From positions 1 to 64,000 of the forward strand of contig WGDC01000056.1 in the NCBI GenBank assembly GCA_015493475.1: a stretch of 64,000 nt of DNA, written 5' to 3'. A program made the translations under genes and the position numbers. Numbering within the stretch: the first letter of the stretch is position 1; every line of letters starts with the position of its first letter. Below the pieces are notes generated by a model. The model saw only the letters and a list, made by a program, of their open reading frames with translations, was not told where the DNA came from and did no database searches. Shown here piece by piece: positions 44,921 to 57,321 of the stretch. Source of the DNA: Deltaproteobacteria bacterium (lineage in GTDB: Bacteria; Desulfobacterota; Dissulfuribacteria; Dissulfuribacterales; QOAL01).

Positions 44921-47900
44921 CTATTCCTCCATGGCGGCCTCCACCGCCGCCATTATCTGCTCGTTTCCGAGGTTCCTTATGGTTATGGCATCGCTTCGGC
45001 AACCAGCCACGCAGGCACCACAGCCCTTGCAAAGGCCCGTGTCCACCACGGCCTTTCCTGAATTCCTGTCAAATGTCACTGCGCTGTAAGCGCACACCAT
45101 GGCGCATACTGCACACCCGGTGCATTTCATGCTGTTGACCACCGCTGTTATTGACTCCGATAAGACCGCGTCCCTTGAAAGCACGAGGGTTGCACGCGAG
45201 GCAGCCGCCTGGGCCTGTGCTATGGTTTCCTCCACGGGCTTTGGATAGTGACAAAGGCCTGCAAGGTAAACCCCATCCGTGGCGAAATCAACGGGCCTCA
45301 GCTTCATGTGGGCCTCCAGGAGAAAACCTTCCTCTGTCATGGCACACTTGAAAAACCTTGAAAGCTCCCCCACGTCATCCCTTGGCCTTACCGCCGAGGC
45401 AAGCACGAGAAGGTCCGGGCGCATCCTGATCTGCCTTTCTAAAATCGGGTCAATCACCTCCACCATGATCTTGCCGTCCTTCTCCCTGACATTGGGTAGA
45501 TTGTCTAGGTCGTACCTTATGAATACTATGCCTTTTTCACGCGCCTCCTGATAAATGTATTCCCTCTTGCCATAGGTCCTTATGTCCCTGTAGAGCATGA
45601 ATATATCCATATCCGGGTTAAGTTCCTTGAGCCTCAGGGCCTGGTCTATGGCGTGGGTGCAGCATACCCTGCTACAGTAAGGCCGCTCTGGCACCCTTGA
45701 GCCGACACAGTGAATAAAAACCGCCTCATGAAGCCCTCTCAAGGCATTGTCGTCAGCAATGAAACGCTGGTCAAGTTCGAGCAGGGTATGAACGTTTGGA
45801 TTCTTTCCGTATAGATAGTTCCAGGGACCATAACGGGGCTTGAAAGATTCAGCCCCGACCGCCACGATTGCTACTCCGTGTGCCACCTCAAGACCGTTTG
45901 AAAGCCTAGTCCGGAACTGGCCCACCGAGCCTTCCACCTCGTCTATGGTGGTGCCAAGCTCGACATCTATCTTTGGGTGGCTCTGAACTCTTTCCATGAG
46001 CTCTTCAAGGTATTCCTGCATGGGGTTACCCTGCCACGTCCTGTAAAATTTTCTTCCGTGCCCCCCCAGATGGTCCTTCCGTTCCACAAGACACACAGGG
46101 AAACCCTGATCTGCAAGGGAAAGGGCGGATACCATGCCGGCCACACCAGCCCCTATGACCAGGGCCTTTCTCGTAACGGGCACATGGTTGTATGGAAGTG
46201 GTTCATCTCCCCTGACCTTGGCTACTGCCATACGGACAAGATCCTTGGCCTTATTGGTTGCCTCATGAGGCCATTTCTGGTGGACCCAGGAGTCCTGGTC
46301 CCTAATGTTAGCCATCTCGAAGAGAAACTTGTTTATGCCCGCCTCCCTCAAGGTCTCCTGGAAAAGCGGCTCATGGGTCCTCGGTGTGCAAGAAGCCACC
46401 ACTACCCTGTTAAGCCTCTCCCGTTTAACGGTTTCGGACATCTGGTTTATGGTATCTTGGGAACAGGTAAAGAGATTGTTCTGGGCAAAGACCACGCCCG
46501 GCAAGGTTTTGGCATATTCGGTGACTTCCTCCACATCCACCACGCTTGCTATATTGATCCCGCACGAGCAAACAAATACCCCTATCCTCGGAGGCTCTGC
46601 GTAAACATTCCTTTCCGGAGGAAATTCCTTCTTTCTTGTCTCTGTCCACCTCGAGCTGTGGAGGATGCCTCCTGCCCCACATGCCGCTGCGCTAGCCTCC
46701 ATGACAGACTGGGGAATGTCCTTGGGCTCGCCGAGGGCACCGCATACGAAAATTCCGGGACGGCTACTGGCGACAGGGGCAAAAAGGGATGTCGAAACAA
46801 AGTTGTCATGATCAAGCTCAATACCGAGATCGTGACAGAGCTTCATGACTTCGGGGTCGGTCTCGAGCCCTACGGACAAGACCACCATGTCAAATTCTTC
46901 TTCTCTTATCCCACCATCCTCGCCGCTGTAACGAAGCAAGAGATTATCGTCCGCCGCAGGCAGTATGGTGTGCACCCGTGCGCGATGAAAGTTGACGCCC
47001 TCCTTCATTGCCCTATCAAAGTAGGCCTCAAAACCCTTTCCGTGGGTCCTCATGTCCATGAAGAATATGGATGATGAAAGCTGTCCAGACCCCGAATGCT
47101 CCCTTGCAATGACTGCCTGCTTTATTGCGTACATGCAGCATACAGAGGAACAGTATCCGTGACATGCCCTGTTAATGTCTCTTGAACCGATACACTGGAG
47201 CCAAGCTATCTTCCGGGGCTCCTTGTGGTCTGATGGCCGTTCCATGTGGCCCATGCAAGGCCCGGAAGGGCTTAGGAGCCTTTCAAACTCCATGCTCGTC
47301 ACCACGTTCTTGAATGTAGCGTAGCCAGTGTAATCAAGACCCGACGGATCAAATGGCCTGAAACCGAGGGAGAGGATTACCGAACCAACCTCTAAATTAA
47401 ATTCCTCGGGCTTGTCATCGAAATTTATGGCCCCGGAGGGGCATACCTTCTTACAGAATCCGCACCTGCCTGGCTTTTTGAGATATATACATGCCTCCGG
47501 ATCTATGGCGTACTTGAGGGGCACGGCCTGGGGATAACGCAAATATATCGCCTTTCTGGTCCCAAGGCCAAGGTCAAACTCACTTGGCACCTTCTTTGGA
47601 CACTTCTCGGCGCAGGTCCCGCAGGCTATGCATTTGTCCGGATCCACGTACCGCGGATTCTTCCTCACCCGGACATTGAAACTGCCAGGTCCTCCCTGGA
47701 CGTCGAGTACATCGGTCAAGGTAAGCAGATTGATGTTCAGATGGCGGCCAGCCTCCACAAGCTTGGGAGACAGGATGCATGCAGAGCAGTCGTTCGTGGG
47801 AAAGGTCTTGTCGAGTTGCGACATTGTACCGCCGATGGCGCTGCTTTTTTCCACAAGGTGCACGTAAAAACCGCTGTCCGCCAGGTCCAGGGCCGCCTGC

Positions 47901-47953
47901 ACACCTGCAATGCCCCCTCCCACCACGAGTACCGAACCTTTGGGCCTGCTCAT
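44921..47953 (-). CDS. hdrA: HdrA, electron-bifurcating flavoprotein, tandem fused form
   Basis: 1010 residues, against about 660 for single HdrA. Module 1 (about 8-440): FAD site VVGGGIAGVQAALDLADSG, HdrA hallmark FPTNDCSACILSPK, two 4Fe-4S sites (CIACGTCAEKC and CGFCKKVC) and ACHGYCSSVCC. Module 2 begins with the HdrA N-terminal domain (GVFVCSCGINIASVVDVEE, about 457) and has a second FAD site VIGAGVAGM (about 599), CSRVCC, and a C-terminal ferredoxin (CTGCAVCAMVC, CKGCGACVAGC). HdrA holds the bifurcating flavin in methanogen MvhADG-HdrABC. Start at ATG 47953, with AAAGGAA upstream; a frame to 48052 overlaps the preceding gene. Confidence 0.92.
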   Translation of the reverse strand: MSRPKGSVLVVGGGIAGVQAALDLADSGFYVHLVEKSSAIGGTMSQLDKTFPTNDCSACILSPKLVEAGRHLNINLLTLTDVLDVQGGPGSFNVRVRKNPRYVDPDKCIACGTCAEKCPKKVPSEFDLGLGTRKAIYLRYPQAVPLKYAIDPEACIYLKKPGRCGFCKKVCPSGAINFDDKPEEFNLEVGSVILSLGFRPFDPSGLDYTGYATFKNVVTSMEFERLLSPSGPCMGHMERPSDHKEPRKIAWLQCIGSRDINRACHGYCSSVCCMYAIKQAVIAREHSGSGQLSSSIFFMDMRTHGKGFEAYFDRAMKEGVNFHRARVHTILPAADDNLLLRYSGEDGGIREEEFDMVVLSVGLETDPEVMKLCHDLGIELDHDNFVSTSLFAPVASSRPGIFVCGALGEPKDIPQSVMEASAAACGAGGILHSSRWTETRKKEFPPERNVYAEPPRIGVFVCSCGINIASVVDVEEVTEYAKTLPGVVFAQNNLFTCSQDTINQMSETVKRERLNRVVVASCTPRTHEPLFQETLREAGINKFLFEMANIRDQDSWVHQKWPHEATNKAKDLVRMAVAKVRGDEPLPYNHVPVTRKALVIGAGVAGMVSALSLADQGFPVCLVERKDHLGGHGRKFYRTWQGNPMQEYLEELMERVQSHPKIDVELGTTIDEVEGSVGQFRTRLSNGLEVAHGVAIVAVGAESFKPRYGPWNYLYGKNPNVHTLLELDQRFIADDNALRGLHEAVFIHCVGSRVPERPYCSRVCCTHAIDQALRLKELNPDMDIFMLYRDIRTYGKREYIYQEAREKGIVFIRYDLDNLPNVREKDGKIMVEVIDPILERQIRMRPDLLVLASAVRPRDDVGELSRFFKCAMTEEGFLLEAHMKLRPVDFATDGVYLAGLCHYPKPVEETIAQAQAAASRATLVLSRDAVLSESITAVVNSMKCTGCAVCAMVCAYSAVTFDRNSGKAVVDTGLCKGCGACVAGCRSDAITIRNLGNEQIMAAVEAAMEE

Positions 47954-47969
47954 CTGAATCATTTCCTTT

Positions 47970-49208
47970 CTATCCCCTGCTGTCAATAACAAGGGCCTTT
48001 TCAACCCAGTTCCACAGATGTGTGGTCTTCCACCGGCCACCGTAATAATCACATATATCGAGTATCTGTGTATGGCAGTTGTGGCAGGGGGTTATCACCA
48101 CATCCGCCCCGGTAGCTGCAAGCTGATCAAATTTAAGCCTTCCGAAGCGGCGCCTGTTTTCCACGAACCCCGCCTGGAGAGCGCCGCCCCCGCCTCCACA
48201 GCAGTAATTATTGGAAAGCCTAGGCCAGGTATCCACGAAATTTTCCTCGCCAGCAACCGCCCTTATGACAAAACGCAGATCCTCCGCGACCTTGTCACCA
48301 AGGCCCTGCCTGACGAGCTTGCACGGATCCTGGCAGGTGAACTTGAGCCCGTCCTTGTTCCAGGAGTGATCCACCTTAAGCCTGCCATCCCTGATGAGTT
48401 GGGCATAAAGGGAGATTACACTGATAAATTCAAAATTGTGGGGTATGTTGAAGCGCCGCAACCCTTCCAGGGTCGCATAGAACATGTGGCCTCACTCTGT
48501 ATTGATATAATATCGGCACCCGAGGGCATCCACCACTTCCGCCTGCTTCCTAACGGTGTATTCCCAATCTTCCCGGTCGCCGGTAAAGAGACAATAATTA
48601 GCGCCGTCCCACCATTTGGATGAATACGTCCAGTCAATACCTGCAACGTGCAGTATCTTCCACAGGGGAACCATCTCTTCCGGTTCTACTGTGGGCTCCT
48701 TGGCATTCTGGTTCAGGTAGTAAAGGGCTCCCTTCTTGTCTATGGGCGCCTGGAGATCCTTCCATTGAGGCTCGTTCTGCCTCACCTCTTCCAGCACATC
48801 GTTTACCACCCACACGAAATCCTCGTCGGGTATGCCAGTGCTGTTATTCTTTCTCTGGAGATCACAGGAACGCTGCAGATTCTTAGGACGCTTCTCCCTG
48901 GGCCTCATTCCCCTGATCTCATAAACTATCCTGCCGACATCAATTCCCATGGGACAGGCATACCTGCACCGCTGGCACATGGTACACGAATAGATCCAGT
49001 TGGTTTCAAGAATCTCTTCATCTTGACCCAGGACCAACATCCTGAGAAACTTTCTTGGATCAAGCCCTTCTATGCCGGTTGCCGGGCAGCCGCTTGAACA
49101 GAGCCCGCAGGTTAGACAGTAATCTATATGCGCATCAGGGACGGCCTTTGCGATCTGTTTTTTGACCGTGGCCCTGATGGATGAAAGGTCAACGATTGCT
49201 TTTCCCAT
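47970..49208 (-). CDS. Selenocysteine-containing HdrC-HdrB fusion (in-frame UGA at 48492-48494)
   Basis: 412 residues if UGA is read as Sec239. The N-terminal half is HdrC-like with CLTCGLCSSGC (31-41) and CTMCQRCRYAC (75-85), two 4Fe-4S sites. The C-terminal half is a CCG domain: TEUGH (239), CQDPC (292-296), CCG (336-338) and CHNC (375-378), the ligand pattern of the noncubane cluster that reduces disulfides in HdrB/HdrD. Upstream and downstream parts are in the same frame, and protein similarity runs across the stop. Homologues have E-C-G-H at this place. ATG 49208 follows AGAGGT. First gene of the hdr-flx operon; without readthrough the product would lose all noncubane ligands. Confidence 0.85.
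48458..48494 (-). promoter_or_regulatory. Bacterial SECIS element with its UGA codon
   Basis: Reading the minus strand, TGA (48494-48492) is followed after 15 nt by GCGACCC, loop TGGAA and GGGTTGC: a 7-bp stem with one G-U pair. The apical loop begins 22 nt after the UGA, is 5 nt long, and has a G in its first two positions, as bacterial SECIS rules require. Confidence 0.75.
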
Positions 49209-49267
49209 TTTAAACCTCTGTGAAGACAAAAAAGCAGCGAGCAGCGACATAAATCCTTGTTAATTAA

Positions 49268-49296
49268 TTTTTATATTCTGTTGAAAATTTTGTCAA
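49268..49296 (-). promoter_or_regulatory. Putative promoter of the hdr-flx operon
   Basis: Minus strand TTGACA (49296-49291), then TAAAAA with a 17-nt spacer (49273-49268) or TATAAA with a 15-nt spacer (49275-49270). Initiation about 50 nt before the ATG. The -35 overlaps an imperfect inverted repeat TTGAcAAAATTTtTCAA-like sequence that could be an operator. Confidence 0.45.
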
Positions 49297-49429
49297 ATTC
49301 ATAACGGGTCGCTTTTGGCTGAATATGACAGTATGGAGCTCATTAGGGCCGAATGCCCACGGTTTCCTGAGTTAAAATTTATTTTCTTGCTCGGGTTACA
49401 AGTGATTATGAAAAAACTTTCTCCCCGCG

Positions 49430-50854
49430 TTAACGATTAAGTGTCGCCAGGACCACCAAATCCCTTATGGTCCTTACCTTTAGGATATCCGCTGGTAGCA
49501 GGTGCCTTTGACAGACCGGACAATCAACTAGAAAACAGCCGACAGGCCTTTCTTGCACTACTATGGGCGCGAGGCAGACCTGGAGCTCAGGCCTTACCAT
49601 ATAATCCAAACATCCCTCAAGGAGAAATTTCCAGGGGAATACCCCGATGCTGTTCGTTGAAAAGGTCTCACTTACCGAATGGTTCCCTGGAGGAAAGGCG
49701 ATTGACAGGCCCTCCTTTATGCCCTTTGAATGTTTACCTATTACATACCGGGGCCTTATACTATTCCTTTCAACAGTGAGAAGAGCAAGAATCACCCGTT
49801 CCATATCCACCCCCCTGAGCAGGGCCTCGGCAGCGAACAGGTACACCTCCTCGAGCCTGAACTCCTGTCGGGCCATGGTAGAGGTAAGATGAGTTACCAG
49901 TTTTAGAAACCGTGAATCATCACCTGACCCTTCACTGTTTGGGCAAGCTACCGGCTCAACGCCGTGAAGCCCTGCCGGGTGGTCCAGGTTTTCCAAAACC
50001 GTCCTGAGCCTTGCGGGGGAAATAATCGCCCGGAAGCCTTGAGAAAGCTCAAGAGATGATTGCAAAGCGCGGTTCATTCTTTCGGAAATTTCCTTGGAAG
50101 AATAAGGCGTTTCTTGGGAAATCTGTTTCAAGGCCCCGGCAAGCGCCCCCAGACCGTTATCTGAAATGGCCGCCCTTACGGCAAGGTGGCACATTTCAAT
50201 AATCCGGGTATACGTATCATTGCCGCCATGCATGCCTTCCATTGAATCAACTATTGCCTGTGGAAGACCCCATAGTTCGGCAAATCCCTGGCCTAAACCC
50301 ATGGAAAGAGCCGTGAGCACTGCTCCGGCCTCTTCTTCCTCGAATTCCCTTGCCGATAGGGCCTGATACGTCTCCGGCCGGTGAAGACATAGGATTATGC
50401 GTCCAAGACAGTGAAAAAGACTCGACACGAAGATGGACTCACCGGGGCATTCTTGCCTATCCCCTGACTCTATAATGTCCTGGGCAAGAAACGCCGCGGT
50501 AAAAGAGGCGAGTATCAGATATGAAAGTGGTTCATCAGCATTCTTTTCAGCGAGGTCGAGTACCGCCATGTTCAGGGCAATCTTTCTAACCGTCTCGAAT
50601 CCAAGCAATACCAGGGCCTGGGTAACGGTGGTTATCTCCTGCCCGCTCCTGCGGTAATACACCGAATTTACCGTCCTTATAACCTTGCCCGTAAGCCCCA
50701 TGTCCTCGAGGATAATGCTGGAAAGCTCCTCAAAGGCGGAATCAAACTCCGGGTTGAGCCTCGAAAGTTTTACCAAGGTATCGGAAAGGCAGGGCAGATC
50801 CTCGTTTTTGTACCTGTTAATAATTTCATAAACAAGTTTATTGGAAAACTCCAA
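49430..50854 (-). CDS. HDOD-domain signalling protein
   Basis: 474 residues. The HDOD region (about 15-210) shows LPCLSDTLVKLSRL, SSIILEDMGLTGKVIRTVNS, YYRRSGQEITTVTQALVLLG and FETVRKIALNMAV, typical of this HD-related, non-enzymatic output domain. The remaining part has a possible GAF-like or regulatory domain with no clear motif. HDOD proteins act in signalling, often with cyclic-di-GMP or stress pathways. The best start is TTG at 50854, because AGGAGG precedes it by 4 nt; a GTG six codons upstream lacks such a site. Single gene. Confidence 0.82.
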   Translation of the reverse strand: MEFSNKLVYEIINRYKNEDLPCLSDTLVKLSRLNPEFDSAFEELSSIILEDMGLTGKVIRTVNSVYYRRSGQEITTVTQALVLLGFETVRKIALNMAVLDLAEKNADEPLSYLILASFTAAFLAQDIIESGDRQECPGESIFVSSLFHCLGRIILCLHRPETYQALSAREFEEEEAGAVLTALSMGLGQGFAELWGLPQAIVDSMEGMHGGNDTYTRIIEMCHLAVRAAISDNGLGALAGALKQISQETPYSSKEISERMNRALQSSLELSQGFRAIISPARLRTVLENLDHPAGLHGVEPVACPNSEGSGDDSRFLKLVTHLTSTMARQEFRLEEVYLFAAEALLRGVDMERVILALLTVERNSIRPRYVIGKHSKGIKEGLSIAFPPGNHSVSETFSTNSIGVFPWKFLLEGCLDYMVRPELQVCLAPIVVQERPVGCFLVDCPVCQRHLLPADILKVRTIRDLVVLATLNR

Positions 50855-51021
50855 GCACCCTCCTGTGTCCACAAAGTGTAAAAATACCAGGACCTCTTGT
50901 TACAGGGTAACCGTTTCAAATGCCCTTCAGGATATTTATCGGGAAAAACAAAGTATCGGTGAAAAATAGTTCCCTTGGACAAAATGGGCAGGGGACGGTT
51001 TCTCAGTAAATAGCAGGAAAC

Positions 51022-51057
51022 AAAAAGGCTGCATCCTGCGGTCAGGATACAGCCTTT
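51022..51057 (-). terminator. Intrinsic terminator of the OmpA-family gene
   Basis: Minus strand AAAGGCTGTATCCTG, loop ACCG, CAGGATGCAGCCTTT: a 15-bp stem with one mismatch, followed by a T-run. It lies 37 nt after the stop of the lipoprotein gene at 51095. Confidence 0.93.
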
Positions 51058-51094
51058 AAACTGATTTTTTAAGCTTGAACGGATAGGCTCTTTA

Positions 51095-51820
51095 TCAGTA
51101 AAGCGGCTTGAGCTGAACCCTCCTGTTAAGTGCCCTGCCCTCTGGGGTATCATTTGAAGCCACTGGCCTCGTGAAGCCATAGCCCTTCACCTTCAACCGG
51201 GAAGAAGAGATCCCATGCTTTACGAGATATCCAGCAACGGCCCTGGCCCGCCTCAGGGAAAGCTTCATGTTGTAGGTAGCAGAGCCAATGTTATCGGTAT
51301 GTCCCTGGATCTCAACCTTGAGGCCCGGATTTGCCTTTAACACCTTGACCACCTCGTTGAGGTTTTTATAGTACTGGGGCTTGATGTCGGCCTTGTTGAA
51401 GTCAAAGAGCAATCCCTTGACTATCCAGCAACCCACCTTGTTTACCTTGGCCCCCTTCGGGGTATTTGGGCACCTGTCCTTTGAGTCGATTACACCGTCT
51501 CCATCGCTATCCTTGGGCCCCATCTTTCTGCATGCGGGAGGACATGGCACCGGAGGACAAAGTGACTTGGCCTTGTCAAATGCCTGCTTTGCAATGGGCA
51601 TTGCCTCTTCAGGACGACAGGCCTTGTAAAGAGCAACCGCCTTCTTTTGAAGAAGCTCTGCCTCCTTGTATTCCTTTGGACACTGCTTATTGAGCTTATT
51701 GGTCCTTGCCTCGTTGAGAACCTGCCTTGTTGCATGGAGCTGGTCATCAACCTGTACTCCCATCCCTGCACAACCGGCAATTAAAAACGATAAAATTAAT
51801 CCGAATCCCAAAAACCTCAT
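51095..51820 (-). CDS. OmpA-family peptidoglycan-binding lipoprotein
   Basis: 241 residues. Lipobox IAGC (Cys about 17). A helical region (about 25-85) is followed by a Cys/Pro-rich hinge (CPPVPCPPACRKMG) and a thrombospondin-type-3 calcium repeat (DSDGDGVIDSKDRCPNTPKG). The C-terminal OmpA domain (about 130-241) has GLLFDFNKADIKPQYYKNL, KVEIQGHTDNIGSATYN and RVQLKPLY, the peptidoglycan-binding fold with its Asp and Arg. It should link outer membrane and cell wall. Strong site AAAGGAGG before ATG, single gene with its own terminator, so probably abundant. Confidence 0.93.
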   Translation of the reverse strand: MRFLGFGLILSFLIAGCAGMGVQVDDQLHATRQVLNEARTNKLNKQCPKEYKEAELLQKKAVALYKACRPEEAMPIAKQAFDKAKSLCPPVPCPPACRKMGPKDSDGDGVIDSKDRCPNTPKGAKVNKVGCWIVKGLLFDFNKADIKPQYYKNLNEVVKVLKANPGLKVEIQGHTDNIGSATYNMKLSLRRARAVAGYLVKHGISSSRLKVKGYGFTRPVASNDTPEGRALNRRVQLKPLY

Positions 51821-51915
51821 AAAGTACCTCCTTTGTTATCCCTGATTAGTAAATTCCATTTAGCTACGCAACGGAAAACCCGGATCACCTCATCCCCTTG
51901 ATGGAATACGGATAA

Positions 51916-51943
51916 AGTTTACTTGAATTTCACAAAGTCTCAA
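51916..51943 (-). promoter_or_regulatory. Possible promoter of the OmpA-family gene
   Basis: Minus strand TTGAGA (51943-51938), 16-nt spacer, TAAACT (51921-51916). This would give an untranslated leader of about 90 nt. Confidence 0.35.
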
Positions 51944-52013
51944 GGGCCAATATGGAAAAAGTTTTACATAGTATAACTTGACCCCTAAATTAAGCCCACT
52001 TATAGTCAGGTGC

Positions 52014-56166
<4,153 letters not shown>

Positions 56167-56182
56167 TCATGGAGGAAAGGCC

Positions 56183-56455
56183 GTGAAAAGGATACATGCC
56201 AAGGTAACGGGCAGGGTGCAGGGCGTATTTTACAGGGCATCCACAACTGACGTGGCCAAGAGCCTTGGACTTACGGGCTGGGTGAAGAACATGATGGACG
56301 GATCTGTTGAACTCGAGGCCCAGGGCGATGAGGACAAAGTGAAACAACTCATTGTCTGGCTTAATCAGGGCCCACCCCATTCCATGGTACTGCAGGTGCA
56401 CGTCGTGGAAATACCAATTTTAGAGGGTGAAAGGGACTTCGTGGTTGACTACTGA
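56183..56455 (+). CDS. acyP: Acylphosphatase
   Basis: 90 residues, standard size. GTG start after GGAGGAAAGG. The catalytic Arg lies in the loop GRVQGVFYRAST and the catalytic Asn in GWVKNMMDGSVE, so activity is expected. Hydrolyses acyl phosphates such as acetyl or carbamoyl phosphate. Only 16 nt after ligA, so part of the same transcript, though the functional link is not obvious. Confidence 0.95.
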   Translation: MKRIHAKVTGRVQGVFYRASTTDVAKSLGLTGWVKNMMDGSVELEAQGDEDKVKQLIVWLNQGPPHSMVLQVHVVEIPILEGERDFVVDY

Positions 56456-56571
56456 GCCGGTCTTCTTGAATGACCTCGACAGTATTGGCACACATAAAAC
56501 AAACAGCTCTATTATCTTTTTAAATCAAGAAGGACGAACTTCTGAGAAAACGGGGCCGCCTTTTTGGGGCC

Positions 56572-57321
56572 TTAGTGCTGCTTCATGGTAAGTCTTGTCA
56601 ACAGGACATCCATTTTCTTCTCCCTGTTCTTGAAATGGTGCTTTTGCATTGCGATAGTATAATCCTTTTCGGCCATTTTAAAAAAGGGGAAGAGGGTCTC
56701 CCTGTCCGACTTGTGGGCCATGTAGACAGTCCCTCCCGGGACAAGGTACCTGCCCAGGATATCGAGAAGCGGCGGGAAAAAACGGGGATGAAACAGGAGT
56801 TCCGAACCTATGATTATATCAAACTGACCAAGGTCATCCCTTGGCCTGAACCAGTCAAGGGCCTCACACCTAAGTGACTGACATCCGTTAAAGATGGCAG
56901 AGGCCCTTACAAAGTCCATTATCTCGTCTTCGTAGTCGGTCACCGTGACATCGTGGCCAAGACGCGAGGCCACCATGCCCGGAACGGCCATGCCTGCCCC
57001 AAGCTCAAGTATCCTTTGCCCCTCCTCTGGAGCCATGCGGGCAAGGAACTCTGACAACACGAGGGACGCCTCCCATATCTTCACCCAAAAGGGAAACTCA
57101 GGGGCATTTTCATGTACTTCCATGCGGAAGAGCGGTATAATGTCGGCCACATGAAGGAAATAAAAGGTCCTGTTGCAAACCCTTACCCGTTCAACATCGA
57201 GACTGTACTTGGCCTGTAGCCTCTTGACAATTGGCATGGCCTCATCTGGCACCTGAAAACCGGCCATCCTGCCCAGCCTTTCGTCTCCCTGCTGGGAGGA
57301 GATTGGTAGCTTCAAACTCAT
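56572..57321 (-). CDS. SAM-dependent methyltransferase of the lysine methyltransferase (MTase_16) type
   Basis: 249 residues. Motif [20 protein letters not shown], then [20 protein letters not shown] and a post-[22 protein letters not shown] block, matching the protein-lysine methyltransferase group (METTL21/nicotinamide methyltransferase-like). The start ATG overlaps the rpoC stop (ATGA), so translation is coupled to RNA polymerase synthesis. A substrate in the transcription or translation apparatus is a fair guess, but small-molecule substrates are also known in this group. Confidence 0.8.
   Translation of the reverse strand: MSLKLPISSQQGDERLGRMAGFQVPDEAMPIVKRLQAKYSLDVERVRVCNRTFYFLHVADIIPLFRMEVHENAPEFPFWVKIWEASLVLSEFLARMAPEEGQRILELGAGMAVPGMVASRLGHDVTVTDYEDEIMDFVRASAIFNGCQSLRCEALDWFRPRDDLGQFDIIIGSELLFHPRFFPPLLDILGRYLVPGGTVYMAHKSDRETLFPFFKMAEKDYTIAMQKHHFKNREKKMDVLLTRLTMKQH

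Noticed and set aside
45977-47074. 365-residue plus-strand open frame
   Set aside because: Antisense shadow of hdrA, whose frame has clear cofactor motifs.
48416-48646. Frameshift as an alternative explanation for the split Hdr gene
   Set aside because: Both halves are already in one frame and differ only by a UGA at a Cys position, so no shift is needed.
49209-49429. Rex operator before the hdr-flx operon
   Set aside because: TTAACAA-like half sites are seen but no full symmetric Rex site.
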